Source of the DNA: Methanolobus bombayensis
GTDB taxonomy: Archaea > Halobacteriota > Methanosarcinia > Methanosarcinales > Methanosarcinaceae
NCBI RefSeq assembly: GCF_017873415.1
Contig: NZ_JAGGKD010000001.1
Location: forward strand, 248,001-312,000
Direction of reading: 5' to 3'
Length of the DNA stretch: 64,000 nt
The notes under the pieces were generated by a model. It was given only the letters and a program-made list of their open reading frames with translations. It was not told the DNA's origin and did not search any database. Position 1 is the stretch's first letter. Each line of letters opens with the position of its first letter. Below, one piece after another: positions 1 to 9,413 of the stretch. The translations under genes and the position numbers were made by a program.

Positions 1-20
1 TTTGGTAATTAATTATATTA

Positions 21-587
21 TTATAACTTACTCTTTTTTGCAGTTTCATTAATCCACTTAAGGAATTCTCCAGAGGGGAACTCATGGATCGTTGTGGCAA
101 TTATCCTTCCTTCACCAAGTTCTTTTACAACCATAAGGGGATTTCCTTCATCATTTTTGAACACGACTTCACCATCGGATTTTGAGAAATATCCATCAAA
201 TTCGACTTCACAGCAGTAGTCTTCTACAAGACACTGAGCTTCATGATCCTGATTCTTGCATATATTGGTGACCTGATGTTTTTGTTTATATTCAAGTTCC
301 ATTGGCAGCCACTTATAATCATATTCAGGGACCACAGGACTGAATACCACTAGATTTCCTCCTCCTCTCACAAATTTCTCAAAACTTTTAGCATTTCGCT
401 CAATGCCGGGTAAGATGTTTGTATATGTTTTATTTGCAAAACCTGTGGGAATTACCACACATTTGCATGGAGGGATGAATGGAGTGCCAATAGAATCAGA
501 TACAATTCTCTGGCATTTGATTCCATGTTCTGTGAATAGTTTTTCGAATAAAAGTGGATTGTCCCAGATAAGCATTACCTCAGTCAT
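21..587 (-). CDS. Conserved hypothetical protein, class I glutamine amidotransferase-like fold
   Basis: This is a 188-residue soluble protein without signal peptide or membrane segment. Residues about 40-85 (VVIPTGFANK, then KFVRGGGNLVVFSP) look like the beta-strand and turn of a ThuA/GATase-1-like Rossmann domain, and the C-terminal VVKELGEGRIIATTIHEFPSG matches the 'gkGrvvat..hp' strand of that fold. I see no clear catalytic Cys-His-Glu triad, so it may be a non-enzymatic relative. The ATG at 587 has no obvious ribosome binding site. It lies downstream of mtrH on the same strand, but a T-run terminator and about 230 bases separate them. Substrate and role are unknown. Confidence 0.7.
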   Translation of the reverse strand: MTEVMLIWDNPLLFEKLFTEHGIKCQRIVSDSIGTPFIPPCKCVVIPTGFANKTYTNILPGIERNAKSFEKFVRGGGNLVVFSPVVPEYDYKWLPMELEYKQKHQVTNICKNQDHEAQCLVEDYCCEVEFDGYFSKSDGEVVFKNDEGNPLMVVKELGEGRIIATTIHEFPSGEFLKWINETAKKSKL

Positions 588-796
588 GCTAGCTGATAGT
601 AGTTGTTGCTTTAATTATTTTCTGTCACGAATTTGTGTAGGTCATCAGTACTGCTGAATTCCAACCGCACTCGTCATAATTAATATATTATTAAATAGTA
701 TATATGATATACATAACTCCTTATTGTATACAAATGATGCAGGTTGGAGAGTGGGGTTCCCTAACAAGCCTGCGGCTCTTTTTTCAGGCAAATTAT

Positions 797-810
797 AAAA
801 AAGAAAAAAA
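797..810 (-). terminator. T-run terminator of the mtr operon
   Basis: Read on the minus strand this is a run of seven T, one C and six T, starting 11 bases after the mtrH stop codon. Oligo-T tracts are the usual archaeal termination signal. The rest of 588-796 holds no gene I can support. Confidence 0.6.
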
Positions 811-821
811 TTGCTGGTTGT

Positions 822-1778
822 TTAGACCAGCTTGTTGAGTGGGTGGTTCTCGTCCTGAACTTCAAGACCGAGTTCCTTAGCAGTTTCTGCAAGCATAATG
901 TCGACCATTGCTGTTGCAGGGAATACCTTGTCTGTGTTCTCGATAGGACCGAAGAGCTGGAAGTTTGATCCGAGTATCTGTGATACAAGGTTAGTTCCGA
1001 TGTCAGTTGGCATGTAGATTGCCTGTCTCTGCTCTTTTGTCTCGAACTGTTTTTTGTATGCCTTCATCCAGTCCCATGCTGAAGCCATGTTGTGATATCC
1101 ACCGCCAACTGGAAGTCCGAGGTGGCCCTTGACGGCAATTACTGCTCTCATGGATGCACCGGAACCTGCGCCAAGTGGAGTTGCAGCGACATCGATTAGT
1201 GGCTTTGTGATTCCACATTCCTTTGCGATCTCGAGCATACCCTTCTCCTGACCAGTACCACCGGTTTCGAGAATCTCAAGCTTTCCTTTTACGCTTGGGT
1301 CTGTTGCGTTGAATGCAAGTACAATAGATGCAGTAATGTCACTGTCTCTGATTGCCTCGATCTCGTCAGCATGGACACTGGCATTGATGGAGTTGTAGAT
1401 AGCTCTGTCAGCTACACCAATCTCTGTTACATACTCTGCTGCTGCTGCACGAACGTCACCAGCGGATGAGTCGATAAGGAATGGTGTCTTGTCGTCGACC
1501 TCTACGAACCAGTCGATATACTTCTTGATCGCTTCAGGTGTTTCTCCGACGATTTGGTTTACTATTGGGTTACCTGTGACTTCGCCCATATCAACCATTG
1601 CCTGCCAGAGTTTGTTTGCAGCTTCTACATCGAAGACACCATTGTCTTCATCAGTCACGATCTTGTGCCTGTTATAGAACATTGTTCCTATAAGCACTGT
1701 GGGGTATTCTCCTGGCTGGCCACCGAATTTGACCCCACCGACGTCGAATACTTCTTGCTTCTTGTCAAATTTGAACAT
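822..1778 (-). CDS. mtrH: Methyl-tetrahydrosarcinapterin:CoM methyltransferase subunit MtrH
   Basis: MtrH (318 residues) is the soluble TIM-barrel subunit. It moves the methyl group between N5-methyl-tetrahydrosarcinapterin and the cob(I)amide of MtrA, the reversible step that links C1 oxidation or reduction to the sodium pump. The sequence is full length: the N-terminus FKFDKKQEVFDVGGVKFGGQ, FLIDSSAGDVRAAA and the glycine-rich PLGAGSGASMRAV are typical, and the end ENHPLNKLV is intact. It is the last gene of mtrEDCBAFGH and lies 18 bases after mtrG. The operon order is that found in other Methanosarcinales. Confidence 0.97.
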   Translation of the reverse strand: MFKFDKKQEVFDVGGVKFGGQPGEYPTVLIGTMFYNRHKIVTDEDNGVFDVEAANKLWQAMVDMGEVTGNPIVNQIVGETPEAIKKYIDWFVEVDDKTPFLIDSSAGDVRAAAAEYVTEIGVADRAIYNSINASVHADEIEAIRDSDITASIVLAFNATDPSVKGKLEILETGGTGQEKGMLEIAKECGITKPLIDVAATPLGAGSGASMRAVIAVKGHLGLPVGGGYHNMASAWDWMKAYKKQFETKEQRQAIYMPTDIGTNLVSQILGSNFQLFGPIENTDKVFPATAMVDIMLAETAKELGLEVQDENHPLNKLV

Positions 1779-1796
1779 ATGAATAACCTCTTTATT

Positions 1797-2033
1797 TTAA
1801 ATACCGAGCATAGGTGCAAGGAACAGTACATAAAGCAGGAACATGATAATTCCGATAACAGCTCCGTAAAGTATTCCTATGTCTCTTCCAACTTTCTTAC
1901 CAATACGCTGTGCAACTTCACTGTTAACAAACTCGATCTTCTCATCTATCTGGTTGAGTTTATCGAGTACTGCCTGGAAGTCTTCCGGGTCTGTGACCAC
2001 ACTTGGTACCCTGTCGCTTCTGTCTTCGGTCAT
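1797..2033 (-). CDS. mtrG: Methyltransferase subunit MtrG
   Basis: MtrG is 78 residues: a hydrophilic coiled-coil-like N-terminal part (VLDKLNQIDEKIEFVNSEV), then one membrane helix at about residues 54-76 (ILYGAVIGIIMFLLYVLF). This is the normal family build, with a single C-terminal anchor that helps dock MtrA and MtrH on the membrane core. It begins one base after the mtrF stop and is followed closely by mtrH, so translation is probably coupled. The exact role of MtrG in the complex is structural as far as known. Confidence 0.95.
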   Translation of the reverse strand: MTEDRSDRVPSVVTDPEDFQAVLDKLNQIDEKIEFVNSEVAQRIGKKVGRDIGILYGAVIGIIMFLLYVLFLAPMLGI

Positions 2034-2034
2034 T

Positions 2035-2262
2035 TTAAATCACCTTCCAGACGAACATAGGGATGATAACTACCATTACGATTGCAAATGCTAATCCTGC
2101 AATGAATCCAGCTAAGCCGGTTGCGGATACACCAGAATCAAGTTTCTGGTTCCTTGCAATGAGCTGGGCTCTGTAACGGATATCCTCGACCACAGCTTCA
2201 ATGGCACCCATCTGTGGGGTAATGACCATTGGTACGCCTTTTCCATATTCTTCTTCTGCCAT
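2035..2262 (-). CDS. mtrF: Methyltransferase subunit MtrF
   Basis: MtrF is a small MtrA-related subunit without the corrinoid domain. I place the start at 2262 ([16 protein letters not shown]), because a GGAGGT ribosome binding site lies just upstream; an open frame continues to 2292 but would overlap mtrA. From 2262 the protein is 75 residues: a cytoplasmic part ([13 protein letters not shown]) and a single C-terminal membrane helix ([19 protein letters not shown]). It lies between mtrA and mtrG in the usual order, with one or no bases of spacing on each side. Confidence 0.93.
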   Translation of the reverse strand: MAEEEYGKGVPMVITPQMGAIEAVVEDIRYRAQLIARNQKLDSGVSATGLAGFIAGLAFAIVMVVIIPMFVWKVI

Positions 2263-2263
2263 A

Positions 2264-2992
2264 TTACTGACCTCCGAACAGTAGCATTCCAAGTAATGCC
2301 AGTGTAATTGCGAGACCGATCATTGCGCCTTCAATCTTTCCTGCGTGGACGCCAGAGTGGAACTTGTTAAAGTTTCCGATAGCCATCATTTCCTTGTTAA
2401 TGGCCAGGATTCTGCTTCTGACGGTTGAGAGTTCAGCTGCCATTGGCTTAAGTCCACCAGCTTCCTCACCATCGCCATCGCCGCCTTCTCCGACTTCAAG
2501 TACCATTGGATCAGCATCGAAAGCTCCCGGGTCCTTTGCTGCATATTCCTTGATCTTTCCAGTAATAGCACCCATATCTTCAGTACCGATGAAATCAATA
2601 CATTCGACCTGTTCCTGGAATCTTGCGATTGCTTCTTCTGAAAGGTTTTCCACATAAGGAATAGCACCTGTTGCGCCTACAATCCTGTTGTCTTTGACAC
2701 CGTTCTTGTGTATCATGACAATTGCTTCACCGGTAATATGACCCTTTACTTCAGAACCTGTTACTATAAGGAATCTGATGTTTGGGTTGGATATTATGTG
2801 AGCAACCACTTTTTCAAGACCAAGGTTCTCTGTCTTACATGGACCTGTCAGACATGCGCCTGCATCGAGTTGAGGGCCTGCTTCAAGGTGTGAACCACAT
2901 GTTACGACAGCAACACAGTTGGTTACATCGCCAACATCGTACTCACCTTTAAGGATTGGCCATCCTGATGCTGGTTCTCTTTTATCTGCCAT
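2264..2992 (-). CDS. mtrA: Methyltransferase corrinoid subunit MtrA
   Basis: MtrA (242 residues) carries the 5-hydroxybenzimidazolyl-type cobamide that is methylated by MtrH and demethylated to coenzyme M. The N-terminal soluble domain has the motif VKGHITGEA, with His85 at the position of the known cobalt-ligating histidine. An acidic glycine-rich linker ([13 protein letters not shown]) joins it to a C-terminal membrane helix ([19 protein letters not shown]) that anchors the domain on the cytoplasmic face. Length and architecture are normal. The stop codon is one base from the mtrF start and mtrB ends one base upstream. Confidence 0.97.
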   Translation of the reverse strand: MADKREPASGWPILKGEYDVGDVTNCVAVVTCGSHLEAGPQLDAGACLTGPCKTENLGLEKVVAHIISNPNIRFLIVTGSEVKGHITGEAIVMIHKNGVKDNRIVGATGAIPYVENLSEEAIARFQEQVECIDFIGTEDMGAITGKIKEYAAKDPGAFDADPMVLEVGEGGDGDGEEAGGLKPMAAELSTVRSRILAINKEMMAIGNFNKFHSGVHAGKIEGAMIGLAITLALLGMLLFGGQ

Positions 2993-2993
2993 T

Positions 2994-3308
2994 TCACAGT
3001 CCTCCCAATGCGCTCATTACCAGGAGCATAAGTCCTGCAATAACAAGACCTACTATCACTCCGTAGAATGTGTTACCATAGAAACCTGCACTGTATGATG
3101 TATGCTCACGTCCTTCAAAGGTGTTCAGAAGTGGTTTGTCTGGTGACAGAGAATTGATGAGGTCGTCTGCTATTTTATCGAGTTCATCGAGCTGTTCCAT
3201 TATAGGGTCCATTGAATACTGGATTATGTCTTCCCTCTCTTCTGCGAGAAGGGATGTTAGTGGGTCCAGTACAAGGTGTGCCTCTGGGGCTACGTGTACC
3301 ATGCTCAT
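2994..3308 (-). CDS. mtrB: Methyltransferase subunit MtrB
   Basis: MtrB is a 104-residue subunit with a mostly helical soluble part (LASLLAEER-type acidic segment and a helix of [15 protein letters not shown]) and one C-terminal membrane helix ([18 protein letters not shown]). The ATG overlaps the mtrC stop by four bases (ATGA), which points to translational coupling. It is a small anchored subunit of the Mtr complex with no cofactor known. Confidence 0.94.
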   Translation of the reverse strand: MSMVHVAPEAHLVLDPLTSLLAEEREDIIQYSMDPIMEQLDELDKIADDLINSLSPDKPLLNTFEGREHTSYSAGFYGNTFYGVIVGLVIAGLMLLVMSALGGL

Positions 3309-4114
3309 TCCAATTCCTCCTTAGAAGGCAGCAGTCCACTTCCAACAACAGCATATGCATCTCTCTTTACACGGTCATAGTATCCGCTGAATCCTATATA
3401 CCAGAGTGCAAGTCCTATGAGGATTGTAAGTGCACCTGATGCACCTTCGTTAACTGTTGCAACAATTCCGGCAATTATCATTGCTATTGCGCCCTTTTCC
3501 AGTCCACAAATAAGTGTCCTGTCCTGGGCTTCATCAGGACCAAGGTTTGCGTTGAACGGGTGAAGAATTGCCAGACCACCTGCAATGAAAATTACTGCAA
3601 TGTATCCGGTAGTTATTACCTGGCTGAGTATAACAGGGAAATCAAATGTTCCTGTCATAGAAATAGCAAGACCGATGATTGTTATTGTACCTGCTGTTGC
3701 AATCTCTGTCATGGATACTTCCATGATAGGGATTCCCATCTTGAGTACCTTGTTTGCAAGGACACCAACCATAAGACCGATAATTGCTGCTGTGATTAGT
3801 GCAATTACAGGTCCTGCAACACCACCGACTGCAAGGCCGAATGTTGCTGCAAGTACACCCATACCGAGTGCAAGCATACCGATTGAAGGTACACCGGTAC
3901 CAAGGCCGTAACTTGCTACTCTTCTAACTGCTGCTGCGCCCCATATCATACCGCATATTGCGCCAAGTGCACCGATGAAGGACATATACTGCCCGACCAT
4001 GTCCACAAGGAAATATGCTGCGTAAATTCCGATAAGTCCGCCTGCAACACCGAAAGCTATTATGTTATTCTGTGGAATTGCCTCTGCGGCTGCTCCACTT
4101 CCGCCTGCTGACAT
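3305..4114 (-). CDS. mtrC: Methyltransferase membrane subunit MtrC
   Basis: MtrC (269 residues) is one of three multi-helix membrane subunits (C, D, E) that form the core of the complex and are thought to carry the sodium path. At least seven hydrophobic stretches can be seen, for example [20 protein letters not shown] at residues 18-37 and [17 protein letters not shown] in the middle. The cytoplasmic C-terminus is short and charged ([11 protein letters not shown]). It overlaps mtrB by four bases and follows mtrD with one base between them. Confidence 0.96.
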   Translation of the reverse strand: MSAGGSGAAAEAIPQNNIIAFGVAGGLIGIYAAYFLVDMVGQYMSFIGALGAICGMIWGAAAVRRVASYGLGTGVPSIGMLALGMGVLAATFGLAVGGVAGPVIALITAAIIGLMVGVLANKVLKMGIPIMEVSMTEIATAGTITIIGLAISMTGTFDFPVILSQVITTGYIAVIFIAGGLAILHPFNANLGPDEAQDRTLICGLEKGAIAMIIAGIVATVNEGASGALTILIGLALWYIGFSGYYDRVKRDAYAVVGSGLLPSKEELE

Positions 4115-4115
4115 T

Positions 4116-4835
4116 TTACAGACCTCCTATTGCTAATACGCTTATAAGTGCACAGAATAAGGTAGCTACAAGGGATGCTACTACTGCCTTTGGGAACCTC
4201 TTGAACTTTGGATCATGGAAACCTTCAATGGTTCCTCCAATGTTATAGGATGGAATTACTGCGTTCACAAAGAAAATACCTACTGCGAAAACACTGGCCA
4301 TACCTACAAGGTCTGCAAGAGCAAGTTGATTTGTAACACTCATGAGTGAATAGTATACAACTGAACCGCCGATACCTCCTAGAGCACCACCGATCACACC
4401 ACTTACATATGATACAGTTGGAAGTCCGTGTCCTTCAGTACCCTGTGAGACATAGAGATCCTGTCTATCCTTTGTAATTGGGTCATACTTTACTTTTGCT
4501 GATGCTGGAGGACATCCGACACCATATATGTATACCCATGTTCCTACTATCATTGTCACAGCTATCATGATCATTGCACCGGCTGCACCGGATGCAATTA
4601 CGAGTGCTGCGTTGTTTGTTATCTGCATCATTGCACCGGCTGTTACAAGCCCTGTAAGACCTGCACCAGCTGCAAGCTGTACGGTACCTGTACCGATACC
4701 TGTTGCCTGTGCCATAGCTGCCGGAGCACCACCTACTGGTACGAAGTGAACACTCCATGAGATAAGTACTCCACCTAATGTGATAAGGATCACGTAGAGT
4801 ATATTCTGCATTAAAATTCCTGCAACATCAATCAT
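4116..4835 (-). CDS. mtrD: Methyltransferase membrane subunit MtrD
   Basis: MtrD (239 residues) is a polytopic core subunit of the sodium-pumping methyltransferase. It has about six membrane segments, beginning with [16 protein letters not shown] and ending with [21 protein letters not shown] hydrophilic loop with [20 protein letters not shown] lies between the third and fourth segments. The ATG at 4835 overlaps the mtrE stop (ATGA). Alanine- and glycine-rich segments and full length agree with the family. Confidence 0.96.
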   Translation of the reverse strand: MIDVAGILMQNILYVILITLGGVLISWSVHFVPVGGAPAAMAQATGIGTGTVQLAAGAGLTGLVTAGAMMQITNNAALVIASGAAGAMIMIAVTMIVGTWVYIYGVGCPPASAKVKYDPITKDRQDLYVSQGTEGHGLPTVSYVSGVIGGALGGIGGSVVYYSLMSVTNQLALADLVGMASVFAVGIFFVNAVIPSYNIGGTIEGFHDPKFKRFPKAVVASLVATLFCALISVLAIGGL

Positions 4836-5746
4836 GCAGCCACCTCTGCTTCTGCTTCATCTTCTTTGTATGTTCCATATGCAGCACGGGCAGCAACTTC
4901 CATGTTTCTGTTCCACAATATCAAAATAAGTACTATAATTATACCAGCAATGACTGAAACCCAGCCAATTGCATCTCCTTTTGTAGCATCGAAAACTGTT
5001 GTGATCCAGCCACTAAGGAAAACGGTCATTCCAAAAGCGAGACCTGTTACAGGTCCACCGAATTTTGCACAGAACCATGAATTGTCGATACCATTTCTAA
5101 GACCTGATTCTGCTTTTCTCACGATGTTACCTGAGTTTGCAGCATTAAGGCCGGATCCGTATTCGACGTTCTGGAATTGTCTTTCTGCACCGTAGTGTAC
5201 ATCACCGGTTGATGATCCAATTGCACCAACGGTAATTCCCCAAATGAATGCCAGAAGTGGCAGTGGGAATGGGTGTGCCAAAACGGTTGCCATAAGATAT
5301 GATACCACAAGGATACAGAATGTTGTGATAAATGCATATCCCATGATGACGGGTATGTGACTTCTCATCACATCAAGATAAACTGGTTGTTTGAAACGTT
5401 TCTGACTTGCTGATCTGCCCATATATGCAGTAGCTGAATAAGTACCGTGTATTGCTGCAGCCACAATTGCTCCAATTGCAAGTGCGAGGGCAGCAGATGC
5501 ACCAGTGGTTATAAGCACAGATGCAGTTGTTCCACCAATAGCACACATTAATGCATTTGATGGTGGTTCACCAGAAACAGCTTTACTGTGTATCCTGTGT
5601 GGATACATCATCTGGGGCGCTAACTGCACTTGGGAATTCGGGTTACTCTGTGACCCTACATCTGACTCAAGGTCTTCAGAGGCTCCTGCAATAGTTGCAG
5701 CAGCTCCCATGAGTGCCAGTACGCCCATACCTGTGAGCGGTTCCAT
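4832..5746 (-). CDS. mtrE: Methyltransferase membrane subunit MtrE
   Basis: MtrE (304 residues) is the first gene of the operon and the largest of the membrane core subunits. The N-terminus [21 protein letters not shown] is followed by a loop ([20 protein letters not shown]) and several long helices. The soluble stretch [20 protein letters not shown] is conserved in MtrE and lies near the proposed MtrA docking side. The start is fixed by a strong AGGAGG site about eight bases upstream. In Methanosarcinales this operon is among the most highly expressed, because every route of methanogenesis from methyl compounds or CO2 passes through it. Confidence 0.96.
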   Translation of the reverse strand: MEPLTGMGVLALMGAAATIAGASEDLESDVGSQSNPNSQVQLAPQMMYPHRIHSKAVSGEPPSNALMCAIGGTTASVLITTGASAALALAIGAIVAAAIHGTYSATAYMGRSASQKRFKQPVYLDVMRSHIPVIMGYAFITTFCILVVSYLMATVLAHPFPLPLLAFIWGITVGAIGSSTGDVHYGAERQFQNVEYGSGLNAANSGNIVRKAESGLRNGIDNSWFCAKFGGPVTGLAFGMTVFLSGWITTVFDATKGDAIGWVSVIAGIIIVLILILWNRNMEVAARAAYGTYKEDEAEAEVAA

Positions 5747-5865
5747 TCACATTTCCTCCTTTTTTACGTTGTATTAAATTAGCGTAAATCGTGCCAAAAT
5801 TACAATATTTTACTTCAAATCCTTATCATAATTAATATGGCGTAGACTAACGTCAGGTGGTTTGC

Positions 5866-5878
5866 ATTATATTAAATA
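5866..5878 (-). promoter_or_regulatory. Probable TATA element of the mtr operon
   Basis: On the minus strand TATTTAATATAAT lies about 120 bases upstream of the mtrE start. A transcript starting about 25 bases downstream would have a leader of roughly 100 bases. Other AT-rich words lie in the same gap, so the assignment is tentative. Confidence 0.4.
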
Positions 5879-5903
5879 CTTCTTAAACCTTTCGAATGGA
5901 ACA

Positions 5904-5928
5904 AGGCAAAATACGGGTCTTTTTGCCT
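5904..5928. repeat. Perfect 8-bp hairpin upstream of the mtr promoter
   Basis: AGGCAAAA (5904-5911) and TTTTGCCT (5921-5928) are exact reverse complements around a nine-base loop. The element lies about 25-60 bases upstream of the TATA candidate for mtrE and 75 bases past the end of the gene at 6003. It could be a terminator for that gene or a protein-binding dyad for mtr. Confidence 0.5.
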
Positions 5929-6002
5929 GGACTATTTAAAAAATTCCGATAGCAACAAACGGTATAAATATATATTTCAAAAAATATTGAAAAAACAGTA
6001 TC

Positions 6003-6389
6003 TTATTCTCTGCGCAGGAAGTTAAGTATATATATGTCAGGTCTTGGTCTCTTACCACTGCCTCTTGAAAAGTCCATATAGCATCTATTGCAAAGCACTC
6101 TGCTGTTAAGCGAAGCCACTTCTGCTGTACCGGGCACAAGTCTTGCAAAAAGGAAAGAAGGCTCTACTTCAAGATCTTCAGATGTCTTTTCCAAGTACTC
6201 ATTAATGTGCTCTTCAAAGATCTCCAGGTCATCATATTGCAATCCTCTGGTGTTGATAGTTAATCCTTTGCATCCGCATGGAAGAGCAAAAGCATCCATC
6301 TCGATAAGGAAAACAGGCTTTGCAAGAAGGCTCCTTAACTTATTCTCAAGTTCACCACGGTTCTTTGCCAGTGTTTCTGTAATTGTCAT
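6003..6389 (-). CDS. Conserved hypothetical protein with paired cysteines
   Basis: I place the start at 6389 (MTITETLAKNRGELE) because a GGAGGAC ribosome binding site lies just upstream; the longer frame adds a basic stretch inside the preceding gene. The product is 128 residues, soluble, with LPCGCKGL at about residue 37 and LCNRCYMDFSRGSGKR near the C-terminus; together these two Cys pairs could bind a metal. It overlaps the stop of the U32-family gene by one base (TAATG), so the two are co-translated and probably act together. I do not recognise a named family. Confidence 0.75.
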   Translation of the reverse strand: MTITETLAKNRGELENKLRSLLAKPVFLIEMDAFALPCGCKGLTINTRGLQYDDLEIFEEHINEYLEKTSEDLEVEPSFLFARLVPGTAEVASLNSRVLCNRCYMDFSRGSGKRPRPDIYILNFLRRE

Positions 6390-7420
6390 TATTGTCCTCC
6401 TTCTCTTTTTAGGGGTTTTAGTATATTGTCGCATCCTTCAGTAGTATATACCTTGATTATCTTCTCTGCAAGTCTTTCACAGTATCCGCATTTATTGCAG
6501 ATTTTATTGCATTGCTTCCACTGGTCAATAGCACCATCCAGTTCTTTATTCGGTATATAGAAAAGGTCACGAATATCTTTTGGACAATCAAGCAAGTCCA
6601 TAAGGTTTCCGTCATATGACTCATTTGAATAAGCCTGTATATTATTCAGTATCCAGTTAGGGAAGTGTGTCCTCCCTCCTATCTTGAATATATCTGTAAT
6701 GTGTTTGTATTCTTTCAGATCTTCCGGTCTTATCCATGGAGATTTAATCAACTGTTGGGAATCACTGATCCTGAGTGAAAGGCACTTGTAGTAATAATAG
6801 TCATCCAGAACATTCAGTTTTGGTCCCGGACCATTGGCATGGGAAAAGAAATTGAAGTGCGCATATCTGAAAGGACACTGGTAAAGGCATCCTTCATTAA
6901 CAAGAAGTTTCAGTTCACAGGATACAGAATCTCTGATCGCTTCAAGCTTTTCAAAATCCCTGTTTATCACAGGATCTATTACTATAGTATCTGCACCAAG
7001 TTGTTCATAGAACTCAGCTTTTTGCGGAGAATCTACAAAGGACAGGACCGAGACAACGACTTCCATATCAAAGTCTTTAGAAAGCATCTCTATAAAATAA
7101 GGCTCGGCAACAGTTACTGCATCAACACCTATGTTATGAAGCTGTGTAAAATACCAGTTAATCCTGTTGTAACCTTCAGGAGTAAGGTGCTGCCCACCCA
7201 TACATGAACTGTTCAGAACCACTTCCATCTTCACATTATTCTCATGGGCGCGTGCTGTCTGCTCAGCAATCTCTTCAAGTCCTGGCGAACTAAGATTTGT
7301 CCTTCCGGTACCAACATAGTCAGGTGTGCCTGCCATATAGATGCCATAGATATCTTTAGAACCGGTAAGAAGCTCTTCAAGTGCTTCGAGGTGTCCTACA
7401 TGTGGCGCATACAGTTTCAT
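6389..7420 (-). CDS. U32-family protein (peptidase U32-like, probable Fe-S protein)
   Basis: The 343-residue protein has the U32 signature: an N-terminal TIM-barrel part (MKLYAPHVGHLEALEELL, then VVLNSSCMGG) and the motif LLVNEGCLYQCPFRYAH near residue 195. A second Cys cluster, CNKICNKCGYC, lies near the C-terminus. Bacterial relatives (UbiU/UbiV, TrhP, RlhA) are RNA- or quinone-hydroxylation factors with Fe-S clusters rather than peptidases, so 'peptidase' should not be taken literally. I chose ATG 7420 because the frame upstream opens only with a TTG at 7477 and its extra residues do not fit the family. The 91 bases to the next gene hold divergent promoters. Confidence 0.8.
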   Translation of the reverse strand: MKLYAPHVGHLEALEELLTGSKDIYGIYMAGTPDYVGTGRTNLSSPGLEEIAEQTARAHENNVKMEVVLNSSCMGGQHLTPEGYNRINWYFTQLHNIGVDAVTVAEPYFIEMLSKDFDMEVVVSVLSFVDSPQKAEFYEQLGADTIVIDPVINRDFEKLEAIRDSVSCELKLLVNEGCLYQCPFRYAHFNFFSHANGPGPKLNVLDDYYYYKCLSLRISDSQQLIKSPWIRPEDLKEYKHITDIFKIGGRTHFPNWILNNIQAYSNESYDGNLMDLLDCPKDIRDLFYIPNKELDGAIDQWKQCNKICNKCGYCERLAEKIIKVYTTEGCDNILKPLKREGGQ

Positions 7421-7511
7421 TGCTTTGCTGGTTCTCTTTAATTTAGATAAGTATTTTGGTTCCTTCTGTGAAAGCAAAAACCTTATGAATTACTACAATG
7501 ACCATTTAACC

Positions 7512-8327
7512 ATGATACTGGGTGCCTCATCATTTGCAGGAAGTTTTTCAGATATCGCTTCTGAATTGGAATCAGTTGAACTCTACATGCCTAAACTTGG
7601 CATATATAAAGATTCCATATTGCAAAAAGATATTCTGGAGTCATTACTTGATGAACTGTCGACAACTGATCTTAAAACTTCAATACATGCTCCTTATTTT
7701 GCAGATGTTCCGACTTATCCGAAGGATGTGATTGTTGACATGGCATCAATGGGTGAAAAGGAATTCCGTCTGATGCGTGAATCCATTGAACTGGCATCAA
7801 GACTGGGATCTGCTGCAATAGTATTACATCCTGGAAGATTTGGTACCGAGGATGATCGTGAATCATGTTTTAACAGGATGGTTACAAATCTGAGAACTCT
7901 GGCAAAAGATGCAGAGGATTCTGGAGTGATGCTCGGGCTTGAGAACAAGGAAGGTACTTCAAGAGGCAATCTGTGTTGTGATGTTGTAGAACTTGTGAAT
8001 GCAGTTGAAGCTGTAAATTCCGATAATCTGGGTGCAACATTCGATATAGGTCATGCAAATCTTACCTGTGGTGGTGACAGTGACAAGCTCAGGAAGTTCG
8101 TAAAAACCCTGGGTCCACATGTGATACATGTCCACGTTCATGACAATGGTGGAGTATGGTCAGATGAGTATGACGGTGACCAGCACCTGGCTCCCGGAAA
8201 AGGGACTATAGATTACACTGTTCTTAAGGAACTGAAGAATTATAAGGGAATTATCAACATGGAGGTTTTCTCCATGGATGACGTGCACACAGGAAAGGCT
8301 ACAATAAAAAAAGCCCTCAAAGATTGA
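7512..8327 (+). CDS. Sugar phosphate isomerase/epimerase-like TIM-barrel protein
   Basis: A 271-residue protein of the AP endonuclease 2/xylose isomerase-like superfamily. Metal-binding motifs can be followed in order: SIHAPYF at about residue 60, VLHPGRF at about 100, GLENKEG, ATFDIGHANL (the conserved Asp-Ile-Gly-His) and HVHVHDN with a later GKGTIDY and NMEVFS. These place two or three divalent metals in the barrel. The start is the ATG at 7512 (MILGASSF); the longer frame has no family character. The substrate is not predictable from sequence. The gene is divergent from the U32 gene. Confidence 0.82.
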   Translation: MILGASSFAGSFSDIASELESVELYMPKLGIYKDSILQKDILESLLDELSTTDLKTSIHAPYFADVPTYPKDVIVDMASMGEKEFRLMRESIELASRLGSAAIVLHPGRFGTEDDRESCFNRMVTNLRTLAKDAEDSGVMLGLENKEGTSRGNLCCDVVELVNAVEAVNSDNLGATFDIGHANLTCGGDSDKLRKFVKTLGPHVIHVHVHDNGGVWSDEYDGDQHLAPGKGTIDYTVLKELKNYKGIINMEVFSMDDVHTGKATIKKALKD

Positions 8328-8378
8328 TATTTAAAAGCATAGCTCAGAAATCATCAAAAATGTTCTGAAATTTCGGGC

Positions 8379-8789
8379 TTATATATTATAATTGGGTGGT
8401 ACAACAAGCACCAGTACCTCAGATATCTGAAGTACTTTTTCGGTAACTGATCCTACTATTTTTTTAAGCCCGCTTTTTCCCTGCGTACCGATTACTATGC
8501 GGTCCACTCCTTCATTTTTTGCAATTTCCACTATTTTTTCAGGAGCACTGCCATCCTCTATTATGGTATCTATCCTGTCTTGATCACATCCTTCTTCAGT
8601 GAGGATATCTACAATTGTTGATATTACGCTTTCAGCTCCTTCTTTCTGCCAGGTCTTTCTGGAAAACCCCTTGTCTGGAACTACATGGAGGACAATAAGT
8701 CTATAATCATGGTTCTGAGCTATCTTTGAAGCTACTTTCGCAGCATTTGAAGAATACATTGAGCCATCGGTTGGGATGAGTATTTTCAT
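8379..8789 (-). CDS. Universal stress protein (UspA family)
   Basis: A single Usp domain of 136 residues. The start MKILIPTDGSMYSSNAA is typical, and the nucleotide-binding motif IGTQGKSGLKKIVGSVTEKVL matches the G-2X-G-9X-G(S/T) pattern of ATP-binding members. It lies convergent with the epimerase-like gene and probably is transcribed alone. The exact role is unknown; such proteins are common and multiple in methanogens. Confidence 0.88.
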   Translation of the reverse strand: MKILIPTDGSMYSSNAAKVASKIAQNHDYRLIVLHVVPDKGFSRKTWQKEGAESVISTIVDILTEEGCDQDRIDTIIEDGSAPEKIVEIAKNEGVDRIVIGTQGKSGLKKIVGSVTEKVLQISEVLVLVVPPNYNI

Positions 8790-8905
8790 TCAAAAGCTGA
8801 ATTGTACAGGTTATTATTAAATATATTGGATTCATTGTGTAATACAATGGCTGCAATACTTTTAATTTGTATGCTACATATAAATTCTGACATGGGTGAA
8901 TGGCG

Positions 8906-9376
8906 ATGAATAAGTATCAGAAATTCAAAAAAATGAACAACAAAAGTTACTCCGATGTAACTCGTTTTTTAAAAGAAACTACTCATCTTACAGCACGTGA
9001 ATGGGTGATATCCAGAATGTGTGCGGATTTCAAGAATCTCTCCAACCACTCAGAAATGACCTGGATAGGTGAGAACCTCCCGGAACTTGTTCCATTTATG
9101 GATGAGGAATATTCCAGGCAGGAAGTCTCGAATGCACGTGCATCATTCAAGAAAAAGGTCCAGCGTAGTGGGACAACATTCTTTTACGCATATTATGCCG
9201 GTCTTATCACTCAGGAAGAAATCCTTCAAATTATACACCAGATGGTAAAGGATATCAAAAAACTAATGGATACCGAGGGTAGTGAAATCCCCGGGGAGCA
9301 TGCAACTGAGGTTCAGATGCTTGTTGCCGAGGTGCTGAGAAATATCAATGAATCTCTGGATGAGGATTATTACTAA
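8906..9376 (+). CDS. Conserved hypothetical archaeal protein
   Basis: A soluble, helix-rich protein of 156 residues with no cysteine cluster and no membrane segment. Two ATGs compete: 8900 sits directly against the GGTGA ribosome binding site, while 8906 (MNKYQKFKKMNNKSYSDV) is six bases away, so I prefer 8906. The middle region (FKKKVQRSGTTFFYAYYAG, then LITQEEILQIIHQMV) and the acidic tail (NESLDEDYY) are the best recognisable blocks. I cannot assign a function. Confidence 0.72.
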   Translation: MNKYQKFKKMNNKSYSDVTRFLKETTHLTAREWVISRMCADFKNLSNHSEMTWIGENLPELVPFMDEEYSRQEVSNARASFKKKVQRSGTTFFYAYYAGLITQEEILQIIHQMVKDIKKLMDTEGSEIPGEHATEVQMLVAEVLRNINESLDEDYY

Positions 9377-9413
9377 TACAATTAAAAATTTAGTTAAATC
9401 TTAATATGTGATC

